From the NCBI GenBank assembly GCA_958496175.1, contig OY292275.1:47321701-47385700 (forward strand): a stretch of DNA of 64,000 bases, given 5' to 3'. Source of the DNA: Sisyra terminalis (lineage: Eukaryota; Arthropoda; Insecta; Neuroptera; Sisyridae). The notes beneath the pieces are model-generated. The model was given only the letters and a program-made list of their open reading frames with translations. It ran no database searches and was not told the origin of the DNA. This document shows positions 23,721 through 37,079 of this stretch, in pieces (position 1 is the first letter of the stretch; the number at the start of each line of letters is the position of its first letter). The position numbers were made by a program, and so were the translations under genes.

Positions 23721-26045
23721 CATATTAAACATTTTATTGGTATAAAACTTTAAGTTGCGAATGCAACCGGCAACTACTAGTAATATATAAGACACGTGAA
23801 AACTATTCACCAATCCAAGGTGAAATGATTTCCATTTTTCAAAAGACCATTTTTGGATAAAACATTCATCTTTTCTGTTATAAGTCAGGAAACAATAACA
23901 AAAAATTGATTAATGAATCGAATGATGAATGAAAAATGCAAACTCAAATTTAAATACCCTTCCATTTTCTTTGTTGTCTTCTGAATAAAGTTTCTTAATA
24001 AAACGGGTACATCAATCCATTTATCACACATAAGACATTTTTTTTCTGCCTGCTATTTTTTTTTAAAATCAATGAAAACAAGACCACTTTTACTCGTGAA
24101 AAATGCTTAAATATTAGGTAGTAGTCTTAAAAGTAACAGTATCCAAAAACCATTTGGCCGTTTCCGTTAAAGAAAAACACATTTATTTAACCGCAAATCA
24201 TGCGTTACAATTTTCTTCTTTTGATTGGGACTCTTCTTTTTCGTATTGCTTCCTTGTTTGGTTCGATCGATTTCGTATCGATTTATCGGCTCAAAAATAA
24301 TTCATTATCAACTTAATTGAATAGAGAAAGTTAATTGTGTAAATTGTATGCTCCACATATCTATTTCACTCCAATTATATTCATAAATAGCGTATAATGA
24401 AGAATTTCAACTTTTCTCTTTCTAATTGTTTATTTATAATTGCAAACTGCATAGATGCATTAATGCAATAATGACAATTTTAATGATAAAATCAACTGTC
24501 GCACTTAAATATTTTTAGGCCTCAATTGTAAATTACATTATCATTAATGTCTATTTCCTTTAAATAATAGAGTTCTGCATTTGATTTAATCATAAATAAG
24601 CTTTACTTTACTTTTGTTCTTTTTTTCATAATTTTTCGTCTAAACCTAAGAGATAAAGTCAAATGCGTTCTTCTTTCTAATGTCTTTGTGAAGTTTTGAT
24701 GACTAAATTAGTCCTTTTAATCTCATTTATTTCCACTAGCCTACAATTGAGATCTAATGTTGAAATAATGCTTAAATAGATCAAGTTTTGATTATACTTC
24801 TTCCACTTAAAACCCTTTCTAAATGCCCTCAAAACCTAAATTTAATTGCAAGGTTTGACTTTTATGGAAGAAGTTAATGCTTTTTACACAATGGTTTTAA
24901 CAAGACAATCGATTTCAAACTTTTAATCTTATTTATACTTAAAATAAAGAAAATTAGCAATGTCCGAATGTTCTTTTCAATTTTTCAATGCATTTATGAT
25001 ATTATGCAAATAATTATACCAAGTGATAAATTGGTAAGACAAGAAAAAAAAAATGAACTGAAAATATATAATGTATTGAGTATCTAATAAATGATTTCGC
25101 CTTTCAATATGTAGTAGGTAATATTTATCCTATCTAAGCAAGTGATTTTGTAGCCAATCGGAACCTGTAGAGAGCCTAATTTAGTCTCAAATTTAAGAAT
25201 GCTGATAGAGATACCAACTTTAAATCTTTAATGATACGATACAGAAATAACTTTGATTTTTGAAATCTTTTTTTCTATTTTAACTTAGCTTCTATTAACT
25301 CATTTTGTTAATAGTTAATAAGGTACGGAACTTATAATCTCATGTTTTCACCATGTTCCCAACACTTTATCGTGCTGAATTTTGGCACATCTGGTTAATC
25401 TCGATGACAACGTATGAATCCGTCATAAAATTTAAAAACCATCAAGTATTTCTACTTTAATTAAATATTTCACTTTGAAAACAACTAAGGTTGTCTATCC
25501 ACACAGGCGCATGTATGTTGAAATAAATGACAACAATCAGCTAGTTCAAATTTGAGACAATGATTAACAAAATTGATAAGAAAAATAAATTGGAAAACTA
25601 AAACCTCGCTTCTATTAATAAAATGCACTAAAAAGGTAAGAAATAAATTTATAAACTGAATCTTCATACCGATCTATAAGTAATCCTCTATACTAGATCT
25701 TGTCAAATATTTGACCAATTTTTAAGAACAGCTGAACAGAATCTTGAAGAACTTGGATGATAGTTTTAGCCACTCTGTGTAATACTGCACCGTAGTGTTG
25801 CCCCTGAAATCCAAACTGCTGGTAAGAAATGATGGATTAGGAAGACTCGATAAAAGATACTGTAAAAAGAAAGATTGAAAAGTTCAATGGTAAATATTTG
25901 AATTAAATGAGATCAGCTAGAAACTAACTTCAACCTTTTGAGTTTTAAAGAATAACTGAGAAATCTAGGGATTGAGCTACTACGCTATCCCAATTCCTGC
26001 GATTTCTTTTAATCATTGTTTGAGACATGAACATTGATAGTATCA
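23721..26045. other. Gene-less AT-rich stretch
   Basis: No coding region or repeat family was recognised. Short open frames have no family resemblance. Confidence 0.45.
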
Positions 26046-26372
26046 ATCAACTTTGGATAGTGGGAAATATGGGCCAATTTATTTGTGGAGTATTATTTTA
26101 TTTTCGTGCCAACGTTTCGTCAAATGATTCTTGACTTCTTCAGTGCTCTACAATGAAAAATTAAAACATTTAAAAAATATACATCTCAATATTAACAAAA
26201 ATAGATAAACATATTAAAATCCAACCTCTATCAAATTATCAATAATATAAATTACTAATGAAGTATTAAAAATTACTCCACAGATGTCATAAATATAAAT
26301 TCTAATATAGCCCAACTGGTAGAACTTAGTTAGTTATAAGTTGGTCCTTACTTCCCACTAACCAAAGTTGAT
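26046..26372 (-). repeat. Solo terminal-repeat-like element carrying a hammerhead-like module
   Basis: The ends form a 21-bp inverted repeat with one mismatch (26046-26066 and 26352-26372; ATCAACTTTGG, then AGTGGGAA). The interior shares TGTGGAGTATTATTTTATTT, CCAACGTTTCGTCA, AAAATTACTCCACAGATGTC and CCCAACTGGTAGAAC with the palindrome at 44102-44654. It looks like a solo copy of that family. Confidence 0.65.
26106..26148 (-). ncRNA. Hammerhead-like module (family 2, solo copy)
   Basis: On the minus strand it reads CTGAAGA, one extra A, a stem GTCAA/TTGAC around a short loop, GAAAC, GTT, then GGC. The stem pair differs from the 44559 copy (GTCAG/CTGAC) by a compensated change. Helix I is weakened here (GCA instead of GCC before CTGA). 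The extra base after CTGANGA is not in the textbook core, so activity is unproven. Confidence 0.4.
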
Positions 26373-29300
26373 TATTAAATTACTAGGATAGAAATATAAC
26401 ATGAAATGATAGTTTACTTTACTAATTAGCTAGTTTTGGCATAAAATATTTTCATACTGGATAAATAAACGTGAAAAAAAAAATTGAAATCGAATTATGA
26501 AAAGTGGACTTTACCCACTTTTGGACACCGATTAAGTCAGTAAGTATTTGCTAAGGTATATTTTAGTTTATACTTGTCTTCTTCTTATTTAATTTTCTAT
26601 TATTTTATTTATAATTAGCGATCCATATCTTTAAGTAGGTTAAAGAGAAAAAGTACCTTATTTTCTTCCTGAATAACAGCAGAAGATTCTTCAGTTAAAT
26701 TTTCCTTCTATGCTTAAAAGCACGTTTTTCCTTGATTCTTTCTTGAGCAAAACTGTTATAATTAATTTAAAACTTTATTTTTATTCAATTCAACTTTTCA
26801 ATCAATAACCGCAGAACTATAATTTCGAAAAATTCATAACTTTTTTTCCATAATTACCTCATGCACTTGCCATGCCGCTAACTGATACTTCAGCATTGAT
26901 ATAACTTCATGGATCTTTTTTCTATCGAATTTTAAAAAAAAAAAAACCTGTTAATTATGGAAAATAAAGACGCAATTTTTGGTTTTCACTTATGTTATTT
27001 ATATTCAAAAATTTTATTTCAAAAATTTGGCACCATTCAAACTTATCATCTGGTCACTTTATTAGGTATGAACTTCTACTAAGGTAGCAATGGTATAATA
27101 AAAGATCATTTCTTGTAGAAGATACTCTTTTTAAATAAGCATTTCTTGGTAAATTTAAAAGCTATCATTAATTTTCATTAATCTTGAAAAATGAGGTAAA
27201 AATTGATATTTTCAAGCTTGCACTTTCGACCAATTTCCTCTTCAATTTAAATCATTAAAGCTCAACCATTCTCTCCATAATATATAATTGGAAGGAAAAT
27301 AAAAACATTATCCAAGTTTTTGTCAAAGTTTTTCTATAATGTTTCATTGTAAGCTTTAAATTATTAAAATGCTACAAAGCTTTTAAGAAGAAAACACTTT
27401 TCCGTGGAAAAAAACTTTATGCATCCGGCATTTGTTAAACATTTTTTTAAATTTTTTATCTAAAAGCTTTGACGAGAAAGCATCTTTTCCCGTGATCAAA
27501 AAAAAAAAAAACGTTTCTATTAAATTTTCTATTACTTGTTGTTTGATTTTCGATCTTCAATAAATAACAATTATTACAATCAAAAAGTTATTGTGCCATT
27601 ATTTCTATTATTATTGTTATTAAATTATAAAAGTGGGTTTATGAAGCACGTTTTTTGCGGTTTTGAAAATCTGTGTCGCCGTTTATTTTACGAGTAATAT
27701 TCGTTCGTTTGGCTCACATAATTTCGATATAAACGCGAGTAAAATCGAACCCATGTCCAGATATATTGAAGCCAATATACTCGAAACGATAAAACTTTCG
27801 TTCGATTTTTCTATGGCTGTTTTTGATATTAACCTGAAATTGTCGTTAATAAAGCAAAAGAAAGTGAGCGATTTAGTTGTTTTTTTTTCTCGATCGTTTT
27901 CAGCAATTCACTCCGTTTTTTTATTTAGTTATAATAAACTACTTTCCCATTTTGAGTCAACTGTATAATAAAAAAGGTTAATAGTAACGATCTCGATGGC
28001 AACTGACGGCGATTAACGAAAAAAAAATCAATAACATCGATTGTAAACCTTGACAAACGCGTCGTCTCGAAAAATTATAATTAATTTTTCTTTCATGAAA
28101 GTTTTTCACGCATTTACATCATAATATATTTTTAATGGGATCATATTGTCTTGTAAAATTAATCTTATTTTTCTTGTTCGTTTTTATTTGAGATCCACTC
28201 TTTGATTTAATATACGTTTTTTTTCCTAAAAAGAAACTAAAACTTAATAACAATATATTACTTACATTACGATGTACAATCAATAAATTTTATGATTTGC
28301 ATTCGCTTTTTATTAAATTAAATTTTCTCAATAAAGATCATTGATATCAATAAGTCAAACAAGGTTAGTTACTATACCATTTTCACTAATTTCGTCTATT
28401 TTCACCAAAAAATTGCCATTTAGTTGCAAAATTTGATTTCCCTTAAATCCTGCCAAAAGTCAAGTTTAGTTTCCCACATCGCTGAATTCTTCCATACAGT
28501 GTCACCTATCATTGGCGTAGTTCTTTAAATGCAGGTATTTTATTCCTCTTATTAAAAATACCAGGGTTTTAATCCGTCTTTTTTCTTTGTCTTAAAAATT
28601 TCTAGTTTCCCTTACCTAAATCCTCGTAAATCCGTTTCCTCTGAGGAAAACCTTTTCTTTTTATCACCTTATCGATGATAGTTCTTTCTTCGTTGACTCT
28701 GCTTAATACTATCACGTTTGTGGCTTGATTCGTCAATGTAATTTTCTTGCATCCTTCTCTAGATCACATTTCAAAGTTCTCGAGATAATTCCTACCTTGT
28801 TTTCTTAGGATCTAGGTTTCCTATTTACATAATGCTACACCCAACAGATATTTAGTCTTCCTTCGGTAATAACTTCCAGAGTTTAAATAAATTTTTGGGT
28901 TGTTTTTATTTTGTTTTGATTTTTTGCCTTTCAGTTTCTACTTCTGTAGAACCAATAAGCTACATACCTTAAACTTTTATGTATTTTGTCTAATCATAAT
29001 TTTTTAGTCTTAAGTATGTCCGAAGCTAACAGCCATGGAGTATAGATACAAGGGTTCCGAATGCAATGTTAAAAAATCGGCGTCAATTTGAGGTTGAGTA
29101 CCGGTAGAGTTCACTACACTTCACAAAAAAACCGTTTGAATCACTACGCGGGAAGTGTTACTTTTATTAGAAACTGTAAATTCCAATCTTCTGCATGATG
29201 GGAATTATGTCAAGATATGGCGCTGCCACAAGAATGTTTGGAGTACTAACTTATGCTACCTTAGTTACCTTACATAAAATTAGTTACATTAGTTACATTT

Positions 29301-29550
29301 AGTTAGTTCTGTAAACCCACTAATGGCGGCGCCACACCTTGACCCATTTCCTATCATACATTGCAAGATTGAAATTCCTTATCAAATGTTAGGTACGTTC
29401 TGCAAACTTATGTTTTTAAGTGACAGAAAAGAGAATTATGATCTGGGACTGTTATTGTATACAGGAATATTATGAGAAAGTCTGTAATAAGGGGGGGGGG
29501 CAACCATACTACAACCATACAGTTTCTAAAAGGGTTCCATGATATTTGAT
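26373..29550. other. Gene-less stretch with a CpG-richer patch
   Basis: Mostly AT-rich without recognised genes. The part at 27650-28080 is unusually rich in CG dinucleotides (TCGTTCG, CGCGAG and similar). It keeps a long open frame, but the predicted peptide resembles nothing I know. It may be a regulatory region. Confidence 0.4.
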
Positions 29551-29668
29551 CCCTCGATAAAGTATCACCGATAAAATATTCCCGACAAAAAAATATCCTC
29601 GAAAAAGTATTCGCAGACCAAATATATCCAAAAAAAAAAAAAAATCCCAAGACAAAATATCCCGGCAA
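29551..29668. repeat. Degenerate minisatellite, about 15-bp units
   Basis: About seven imperfect units follow a CGACAAAATATCCC theme: CGATAAAGTATCAC, CGATAAAATATTCC, CGACAAAAAAATATCC, CGAAAAAGTATTCG, GACCAAATATATCC and GACAAAATATCCC. A G9 run (29492-29500) lies just upstream. Confidence 0.65.
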
Positions 29669-32558
29669 CGGAAAATTTGGCATGGTTACGGTTTTTCTGA
29701 TGCCACGATTTGAAGATAAAAGATTTGAAGATACAAAGTAAAACGAAAAAAAATTTTTTTTTTTTTATATTTCGCTTAGTTTACATTTTATCGGCACTTA
29801 AAAATTAAAAAAAAAATGTTTTTTTTTAACATTTTTGGAGTGATTTCTCTCAATTTTCAAAAAGAATAATGTTATTATTTTTATTCGCGACTCCACAAGG
29901 GGTTCAGGGGCAAACCTTGCTGAAAATCCCTTTTAGCATCATCAATATCAGACAACGTTACATTTTCTACTTTGTTTTCAATTTAATTCGGGAATAAATC
30001 GGGCCAAGTTAAGTAAGCATTTCAAATATTTTTTGTATTTATTTGGGGAGCTTATAAGTCTTTAAAAAAAACGTTTACAGAAACTTAAAAAGAAAGAATT
30101 TAAATTGTTAATAGCTTATTTTTTATATCAATTAAAATTATGTGTAGTTAGTTTTTGTATTCCCCTTAATATCGTTCGGTTAAATAGACTGTATTGTTGC
30201 ACCCCTTCGATATCATTGTTCCCGGATTCCACTGTATTTCAATCACATTGCAACCGGATTCGAGTTGATGTGAATACGAAGGAAGTCGAAAAGGGAAAGC
30301 CGAGAAAAAGCTTTATTTGATCAACAGGTGAATTTAACGAGCCACGAGTGCAACAGATATCGAAATTTCAAATTGACTACGACTAGAATTTAATCAAGAA
30401 AATAATTTTCCTTAACAATTTAATTCTAAAAAAAGTCTGTTCTTTTAGATTTTGTCCTGAGCTTTTACCTAAATGCCATCAATTTTGTTATCTTTCATGT
30501 TATTGTTTGAAAACTCCTCCTTTTTAATTCTTCTTCGGATAATTAAGGGGATGACGGTCCAAGGACAATATCATCAATCATCCATTTTCTTGGATTTGGG
30601 TTTTTTCAAGCTCGATTTTTTCTTGGAAATGTAGACTATGGCTGTAAAAGTGAGGAATGAGTCGACAAATTATTAATGTTAGTTTTTTGATGTTTAACGA
30701 TATTGAACATCTACTTTGACACGTTTGTATTATAATATTTTCACATCTATCATTTGTGGGAAAAAATCATAAATTTTCCGACTATCAGCTATTATTAATG
30801 AATCTGTCGATATTTTTTCCTAGGTGAAGATGGTTTCCGATTACTTTTTGTCTATTGACTAGAATTTAAAGTCGAATAAATTGGGACACTTCAGTGTAAT
30901 TCCCCTGGTAATCTTTGAAGTTAATTTTTTTGCTTATGAATCAATTCATTGTAGACCGTCAAATATGTTCTTTTATTCTAGCAATAAAAATTAGCAAAGA
31001 AAATGTGTTCACATAGAAAACTATTGAATATGTTTTTATGAATCGAAAAAGATATCAAATCGAGATCAATTGCCAACCGAAAATCGCTCAATCTCATAAA
31101 TCATTCGTTTTAAGAAACACACCACAAAGAAGACACGCAAAGAGAAAACACAAAGACAAAAATAATTTCTTTTATAATCCAAACAATAAAACTCAATCTT
31201 GACTTTGAAAAAGAAATTTGCTCGCATATAAGTACATTATAAGCACTTAATATTTATGGTTCTAAAATCCACTTCTTTAAAATTTAATAGTATGAATCCA
31301 CGAAGAATATAAAAAACGGTAACCCAATTTTTAACATGTGTACCATTTAATTAATCGTTTAAAATTTGAAAATCCGCCGAAAAAATCACACATTTAATTT
31401 AATCCGAACAAATTAATTGAGGCATTATTACCCGAACAATGATGAATTGTGTTCCAGTTTTACACATAATTAGTTGTTATTTTCTGCTGTTAATTAACAT
31501 ACAATTTTTTTCGGAGGTGATATCAAATGTTTTATTATTCTTTTGTATTTTTTTTTTATTATTTTTATTTTGGTAATATATGGTTTATATTATAAAATCT
31601 GGGTTAGCATTTGGTTTTCGTGTCAAATAAAAGCTTTGAAAATGTTTGGGGTGAAAAAATTATGGCGACCATCAATCGTTTTATGATCAAATCGAACATT
31701 TGGACTACGTGGCTATGTTTCATATGGATAGAATAATGGCATTAAAAACGGTTTTGGATAGAAGTAGATAAATTTATTAGGGTTGAATTATAGGACAACA
31801 ACATAGAAATGAGAGACATTAAATAGAATAAATTAAAATGTTACAATGTATTTGTTATGGCAGTGTAAATGGGGATGAAATTTGTTTACTTTTTAACGTC
31901 ACATAATGAAAAAGTTTAATAAATCAGTTGTTACCACCATTAATAATGTAATCATATTAAATTGTCATCAGAATGAATTATGAAATAAAAAATGCATACA
32001 TAGGACCGACCAAATGGAAAAATTAAACAAATAATTTTTCATCAAACTTTAGAGTTTACTAACCGAAATCTGCGACTTCATCTGCGTAACGAATAAGACT
32101 TTTGAGGCTTTAGATCGTCTGCTATGGGAAATATCCTACGCAAAAATTATCCATATCTAAAAATACGATTTTTACACCATTATAAGGGTACACTTAATGA
32201 ACTGTTAGCTTAGAGAAGAAAATTATTTTAAATTGATACTATTTATCTTTAATATATATTTTAAATCTGTATCTTATACGTAACGTGGGTTTACCTAACA
32301 GTTTTACGAGGAAATGGTTTTCGTTGGAAAACCAAACCACTATCGGTAGTTTGGTAGCCAAACCAAATCAATTTGGAATTTCAAAAACCTAAAGAATTAT
32401 TGAATTTTTCTACATTAAATAGTAAAAAAATAGTGAAATGAGTTAAATATTCAACTACCTATTGCAAAAAAGCTTTGTTTCTAGAAAATTTTGCTATCCG
32501 GAAAGAATCCAAGCGACAACTTCCAAAACTAATAGTTAACTTCCAAAATAGTTATTTT
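29669..32558. other. Gene-less AT-rich stretch
   Basis: No gene, RNA or repeat family was recognised. Confidence 0.45.
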
Positions 32559-32780
32559 CGATACATATGCGTAAAATGAGGTTTTCTAGTAGGATGAAAT
32601 TGATGCACGAGCTGAAGGGACTGATCATACACAACGAGATCGAGTGCGCTGTGTACCTACACGAGGCCGCCAGGCGAGTGGGGGTAGGCGCACGAGATCA
32701 AGTTGTGTATGATCAGTCCCTTTAGCAAGTGTCTCAATTTCGTCCTACTAGGTACCTCACTTTAAGCATAAGTATCGAAC
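32559..32780. mobile_element. Foldback element with a GC-rich core
   Basis: The outer arms (CGATACATATGCG / CATAAGTATCG; CTAGTAGGATGAAATTGA / TCAATTTCGTCCTACTAG) are imperfect. The inner arms at 32615-32635 and 32702-32722 form a perfect 21-bp inverted repeat. The loop (32636-32701) is strikingly GC-rich (GAGGCCGCCAGGCGAGTGGG) against AT-rich surroundings. There is no open frame of note. It may be a MITE or foldback transposon. Confidence 0.65.
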
Positions 32781-32786
32781 AAAATT

Positions 32787-33131
32787 TTTTGTAACGACTG
32801 CTTCTAAAGTTCAACAGAAACAGATTGAGAAATTAATTATTGTTATTTATATATGAAAAATTTCAACTCTATAGTAAGAATAATTTATAGAAAATTTATG
32901 AATAACAACAACATTTTAGTTTAAACTACAGTCTAAATAATTACCTATATTAATTATTTCTTATCAAAGTTTATTTAGGTATCAATTTATTTTACTTTTT
33001 CGCACTGTTATTTACTTTAGCGCACGGTTTCTCTACTTTTGCGTACGCTTGCCACCACGATGAGAAAACGGCTCTTTACCCCCACCACACAACGCACGAA
33101 AGTTCAACTTTAGAAGCAGTCGTTACAAAAA
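32787..33131. mobile_element. MITE-like element with 31-bp terminal inverted repeats
   Basis: The left end (32787-32817; TTTTTTGTAACGACTGCTTC) and right end (33101-33131) are reverse complements with one mismatch. The 345-bp unit is AT-rich with no coding. It begins a few bases after the foldback element, so the two may be one composite. Confidence 0.6.
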
Positions 33132-33808
33132 AATAATTTTAAAATTTTAAAATTAAGATAAAAGACCATAGGCAAATTTTTTATCGATACACAAGACTGA
33201 TCCTAAGGTATTGGCCGCCCTTGTGCAGAAACCTAATATGCCGCCCTTCTAAAGAATTTTTTGGGATGATCAAAACTTATTTTATTTTTAAATCGACGAA
33301 AAGAAATTCAAACTCTCAGTTCAACATGTATTTTTTTTGTAAGTATAACCAGCTGGCATTTTCTACAACCTAATCCGTTTTTCATATTTCTTTTTTTATT
33401 GGATTGGATATACATTGAAGTTGGTCCCATTTAAACATAAAAATTCGTATCGTCTTCTAAGGGTGGAATAAACTGGTTAATTGATGGTTTTGTTCACTTA
33501 ACTTGGTAAATTTACTATATGTACAGAGGGTAGTTGTTGGTGCGGGCAAATAAGGTAATACTTTTTGTTTAGCATGACGTTTCATAATGAATTATTGCTT
33601 CTTCAGGTGCTCAAAACGCGCAACAATATCAACTCCTTCAACTATCCTCTGAATATATGGTAAATTTACTATTAAGGAGCTGAAACATATTTAGAACTAA
33701 ATTTGTTTAAAATTCATATCTCAACCATACAAATACGAAAATTAAAAATATTTGCACAAAATGTTAAGGTCATTAACGACTTCCCAACACAGCTGTGTTA
33801 GACTGTTA

Positions 33809-34032
33809 TTGAGAACGCCCTCTCTTTGTTCTCTGCTTGGTTCGCCCACTGATATTCGATCATTGAGCTATTATTGGCTGTAAATGATACGCCTTCTCAA
33901 TGATTTCTACTTGGTTCACCCACAGATATACGATCACACAGCCATGATTGGCTGTTGTTGGGAATGCCCGCTCAACGTTTTCTTCAAGGTCCTCTAATAT
34001 TCGATGATTCAGTTACGATTGACTATTGTTGG
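33809..34032. repeat. Tandem repeat, three units of about 75 bp
   Basis: The phrases CTTGGTTCGCCCACTGATAT, CTTGGTTCACCCACAGATAT and CAAGGTCCTCTAATATTC recur at a spacing of 74-75 bases, each followed by a CGATCA/CGATGA step and a (T/A)TTGGCTGT-like step. The third unit is the most diverged. Confidence 0.65.
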
Positions 34033-34039
34033 AAATATC

Positions 34040-36150
34040 AATTGCTTTAGGTCTATTAATATGAAAGAATTCATTTGATTTATATCTTTGAAATGGATCC
34101 TTTTGATGACACTTAAATCAGTTTCGCTATAAGTATATGATCATAAAAAACGCAATTTTCAAAAAAATAATAATAAAAATTGCTTTAAAATTTGTTTTTT
34201 CCTTTGAATTAAGAATCTTAGATTGATACTGTAACCAAAAATTTAAGAAATATTCTTATAAATTATTGATTTATTTCGTTGTTGAAGAAGGCAGGTTGGG
34301 TGAAAAATATACGTAATAGATGTTACTTAATTCTCAATAACTATGACATGAAAAAAATTGTATTTTTTGGAATGTCTTCTTTTTTTGTATATTTCGATGA
34401 AATTGTATACATACTCGATATATTGATTATTGTAAATAATACTTTGCAAGTTTATTGGAAAATTTTGATACGATACACGTATAATTTAAGATAAGACTTT
34501 TAAAAAAAATGAACGTACAAAATTGTCATTTATATGATCAACTTGTTTCAAGATAACTGATATAACGACTTATATATATATATTTAAATACAAATGGCAT
34601 TCAATGTATCATTTTAAATTAAGATAGGCAAAAGCCTCATTTGAGGTTATATAAATTCCAATTAAAACATTTTGAATGATAGACATCAATTAAAATATAA
34701 TTCAAGCACAACAATTGGAAATTGTTCTTGGCATATCGAGACAATGATGGCGCAAAACGGTCCTTTTATTATCAGACATGATACGGGCAAAATATTAAAA
34801 CATTCCACAAAAGGATTATTTGAATAATAACGTTAATGTTGAATAATGGCTGAATACATAATTAATAAATTAAAATTGGATACGTTTGCCATTAATTATC
34901 TTTCGTGTACGAAGAGTGTATGGAATAGTCCCATTTTGATCCCACGTAAGAATATAAAATTGATAACATGATCTTCTCGACACTGTCCCGCACTGGTCTC
35001 GTCGGGTTTTGCCTGTTATTAATTAAAAATTAGATAGTTTTGTGCGAGAAAAAAATTATTAATCGCCACATGTACATGGACGATTAATTCTTATACGTAT
35101 TAAATCCGTCGCTAGACTTTAACTCCATTCTAACCGAAGTATTGTGAGAATCGAAAAACAATACGGCTGGTTAGAGCTTCCAATAAGGCAAAGCTCTGTA
35201 TGTTTTTCGGGGATTTAGAAAATAAATCTTAGTTTTGTTTGTGTCATCAATATGGAAAGTGGAAATTCAGACATATAAATCTGGCCTATAAATAAGGCAA
35301 GAGACAGTCCCGCGTAAGCTCGCGCTTAATTTCAATATTAAACGAAATTCATTTAAATATAACAGATACGCACAAGAGACATGGAGCTTTTTTTTCTATT
35401 TTCTAGTAAAATCGAAAATCACGATCACGATCACGAACGTAGTTCAGTGAAACATGTAAATTATCGTTTTAAAAATTTCAAAAATTTATCAACGCCATAT
35501 AATCCACACGTGACCACGTAAATGAGATTAATTTTTTTTCGGTGGTTGGTAAAAGACAAAATTTTGATTGGAAACACAAGAGCAAATTGGAAAATTGATC
35601 GAGACTCATCTGGGTGGTGAAAGATGAAAAAAATGTCTCGGTATTATGTTGTTTTTTTGTCGTTGTGATAGAAAAAAATGTAATTAGTTTGTTTTTAATT
35701 ACATATCGTTTCATTAAGCTCATTCGTAATATTTGAAATTGTTGAGGGAATTAATTTGAATCGTAATTTAAATTAAGTTATTATGATTTGATTTCGTCAT
35801 CAACTAAGGGATGTGATCAACTGAGTTTTAGAAAATATACAATTTAAATTGATGAAATTGAGAAAACTTGTATTATTTTGCTTTTTGTTAAATTGAAGAT
35901 TACATTCGTATTTTTTACAATTATGTTTCATAAAAATTTGTGCCTTACTATTTTCAGAACTTAAGAAGGATTTTATGTCTAAAAAATATTTTATTTAGGA
36001 TTTTTTTCTAGCAAGTTCAAGGGGTTGTTTATAAAATGTGTTCGCATACTAGGGGAAAAAAGGCATCACTTAGTAAGACAAAATGTGACAAGAGGAATCG
36101 AGAAAAGGGATGCTTAAAAACGATTATAGATCATTAAATAAATCAACTTA
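34040..36150. other. Gene-less AT-rich stretch
   Basis: No gene was recognised. There is a small repeat of ACGATC at 35410-35440. The part at 35000-35300 is less AT-rich and unexplained. Confidence 0.45.
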
Positions 36151-36185
36151 AATTTTTAATAGAAATAAAAAAAAATAAAACAAAA

Positions 36186-37065
36186 CCTCAAGCTCCAGTA
36201 CTTCATGGTTTACACAAAATCTAATAGGTTAACCAAAAAATTAATACAAATCATCAAATCAGGCATCATATTGAAAGAAAATTATTCATTAAAAAAAACA
36301 TATGAATTTATGAATAATACTAAAAACCTACAACTACCATAGAACATCAAAATGGCATCACTTGTGTTTAAATATCCCTTTTGAAGAAACATACAAAATT
36401 GTGGAATATAATCTAATGACATCAAAATATGTAATTATATGGTAATCAATGACATAATGAACTTATTAACCATCATCTAACATCTAAACTAATCACTTTC
36501 AATCAAAAATTTTATCACCAAAAGAAAGGCTTGGCCATGAGTTCTCCTTTATCAGGACTACTAGCCGATATTTACATGAATCACTTTGAAAAAAATATAT
36601 ATTATGGAAGATATGTAGATGATTATAATATTTAATGGAACTACCCGACAGGTTAACAATATGATATCCGATCTGAACAAAATTAAGCAGAAAATAAAAT
36701 TCACTTCAAAACACGAACTAAATGGAACAATTGACTTTTTAGACACAACGATCACCAATGAAAATGGAAAATTGTCATACAATATATACAGAACACCAAC
36801 GACAACAAAAACAACCATCCATAAAACATTATTTCACCCAAGAAACCAACAAATGGCAGCTTTCAACAGTCTAGTGTACAGAGCAATCAAGTTGCCTATT
36901 AACACCAAAGCTCGTGAAGAAGAAACTAAGATAAATAAACATATAGCCATAACTAACGGATACAACAGCTCAATCGTAGACAAAATAATATCAAAATTTA
37001 CTAAATCTCCATTCTTCCAACTCCACCAAAAGAAAACAAAAAAAATATATAAAATCAAACTTTAA
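36186..37065 (+). pseudogene. Penelope-like reverse transcriptase relic
   Basis: Recognisable blocks run in order: APVLHGLHKI (from 36192), the usual P-x-LYGLPKIHK entry; EETYKIVEYNLM (about 36382); TFNQKFYHQKKGLAMSSPLS (about 36500), the FNxxxYxQxxGxxMGSPLS block; LLADIYMNHFE; and RYVDD (36609-36623), the catalytic motif. A frameshift right after YVDD moves the frame, and a 148-codon stretch to 37065 carries IKFTSKHELNGTIDFLDTTI and YRTPTTTKTTIH, typical of the Penelope thumb side. The finger region is eroded. It is clearly non-functional, and the family assignment is firm. Confidence 0.85.
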
Positions 37066-37079
37066 TAATTTATTTAGTT

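Noticed and set aside
27663..27968. 101-codon plus-strand frame
   Set aside because: It starts with TTG, resembles no known family, and lies in a CpG-richer non-coding patch.
29408..29683. Minus-strand frame across the minisatellite
   Set aside because: It is produced by the repeat units and a poly(A) run, not by a gene.
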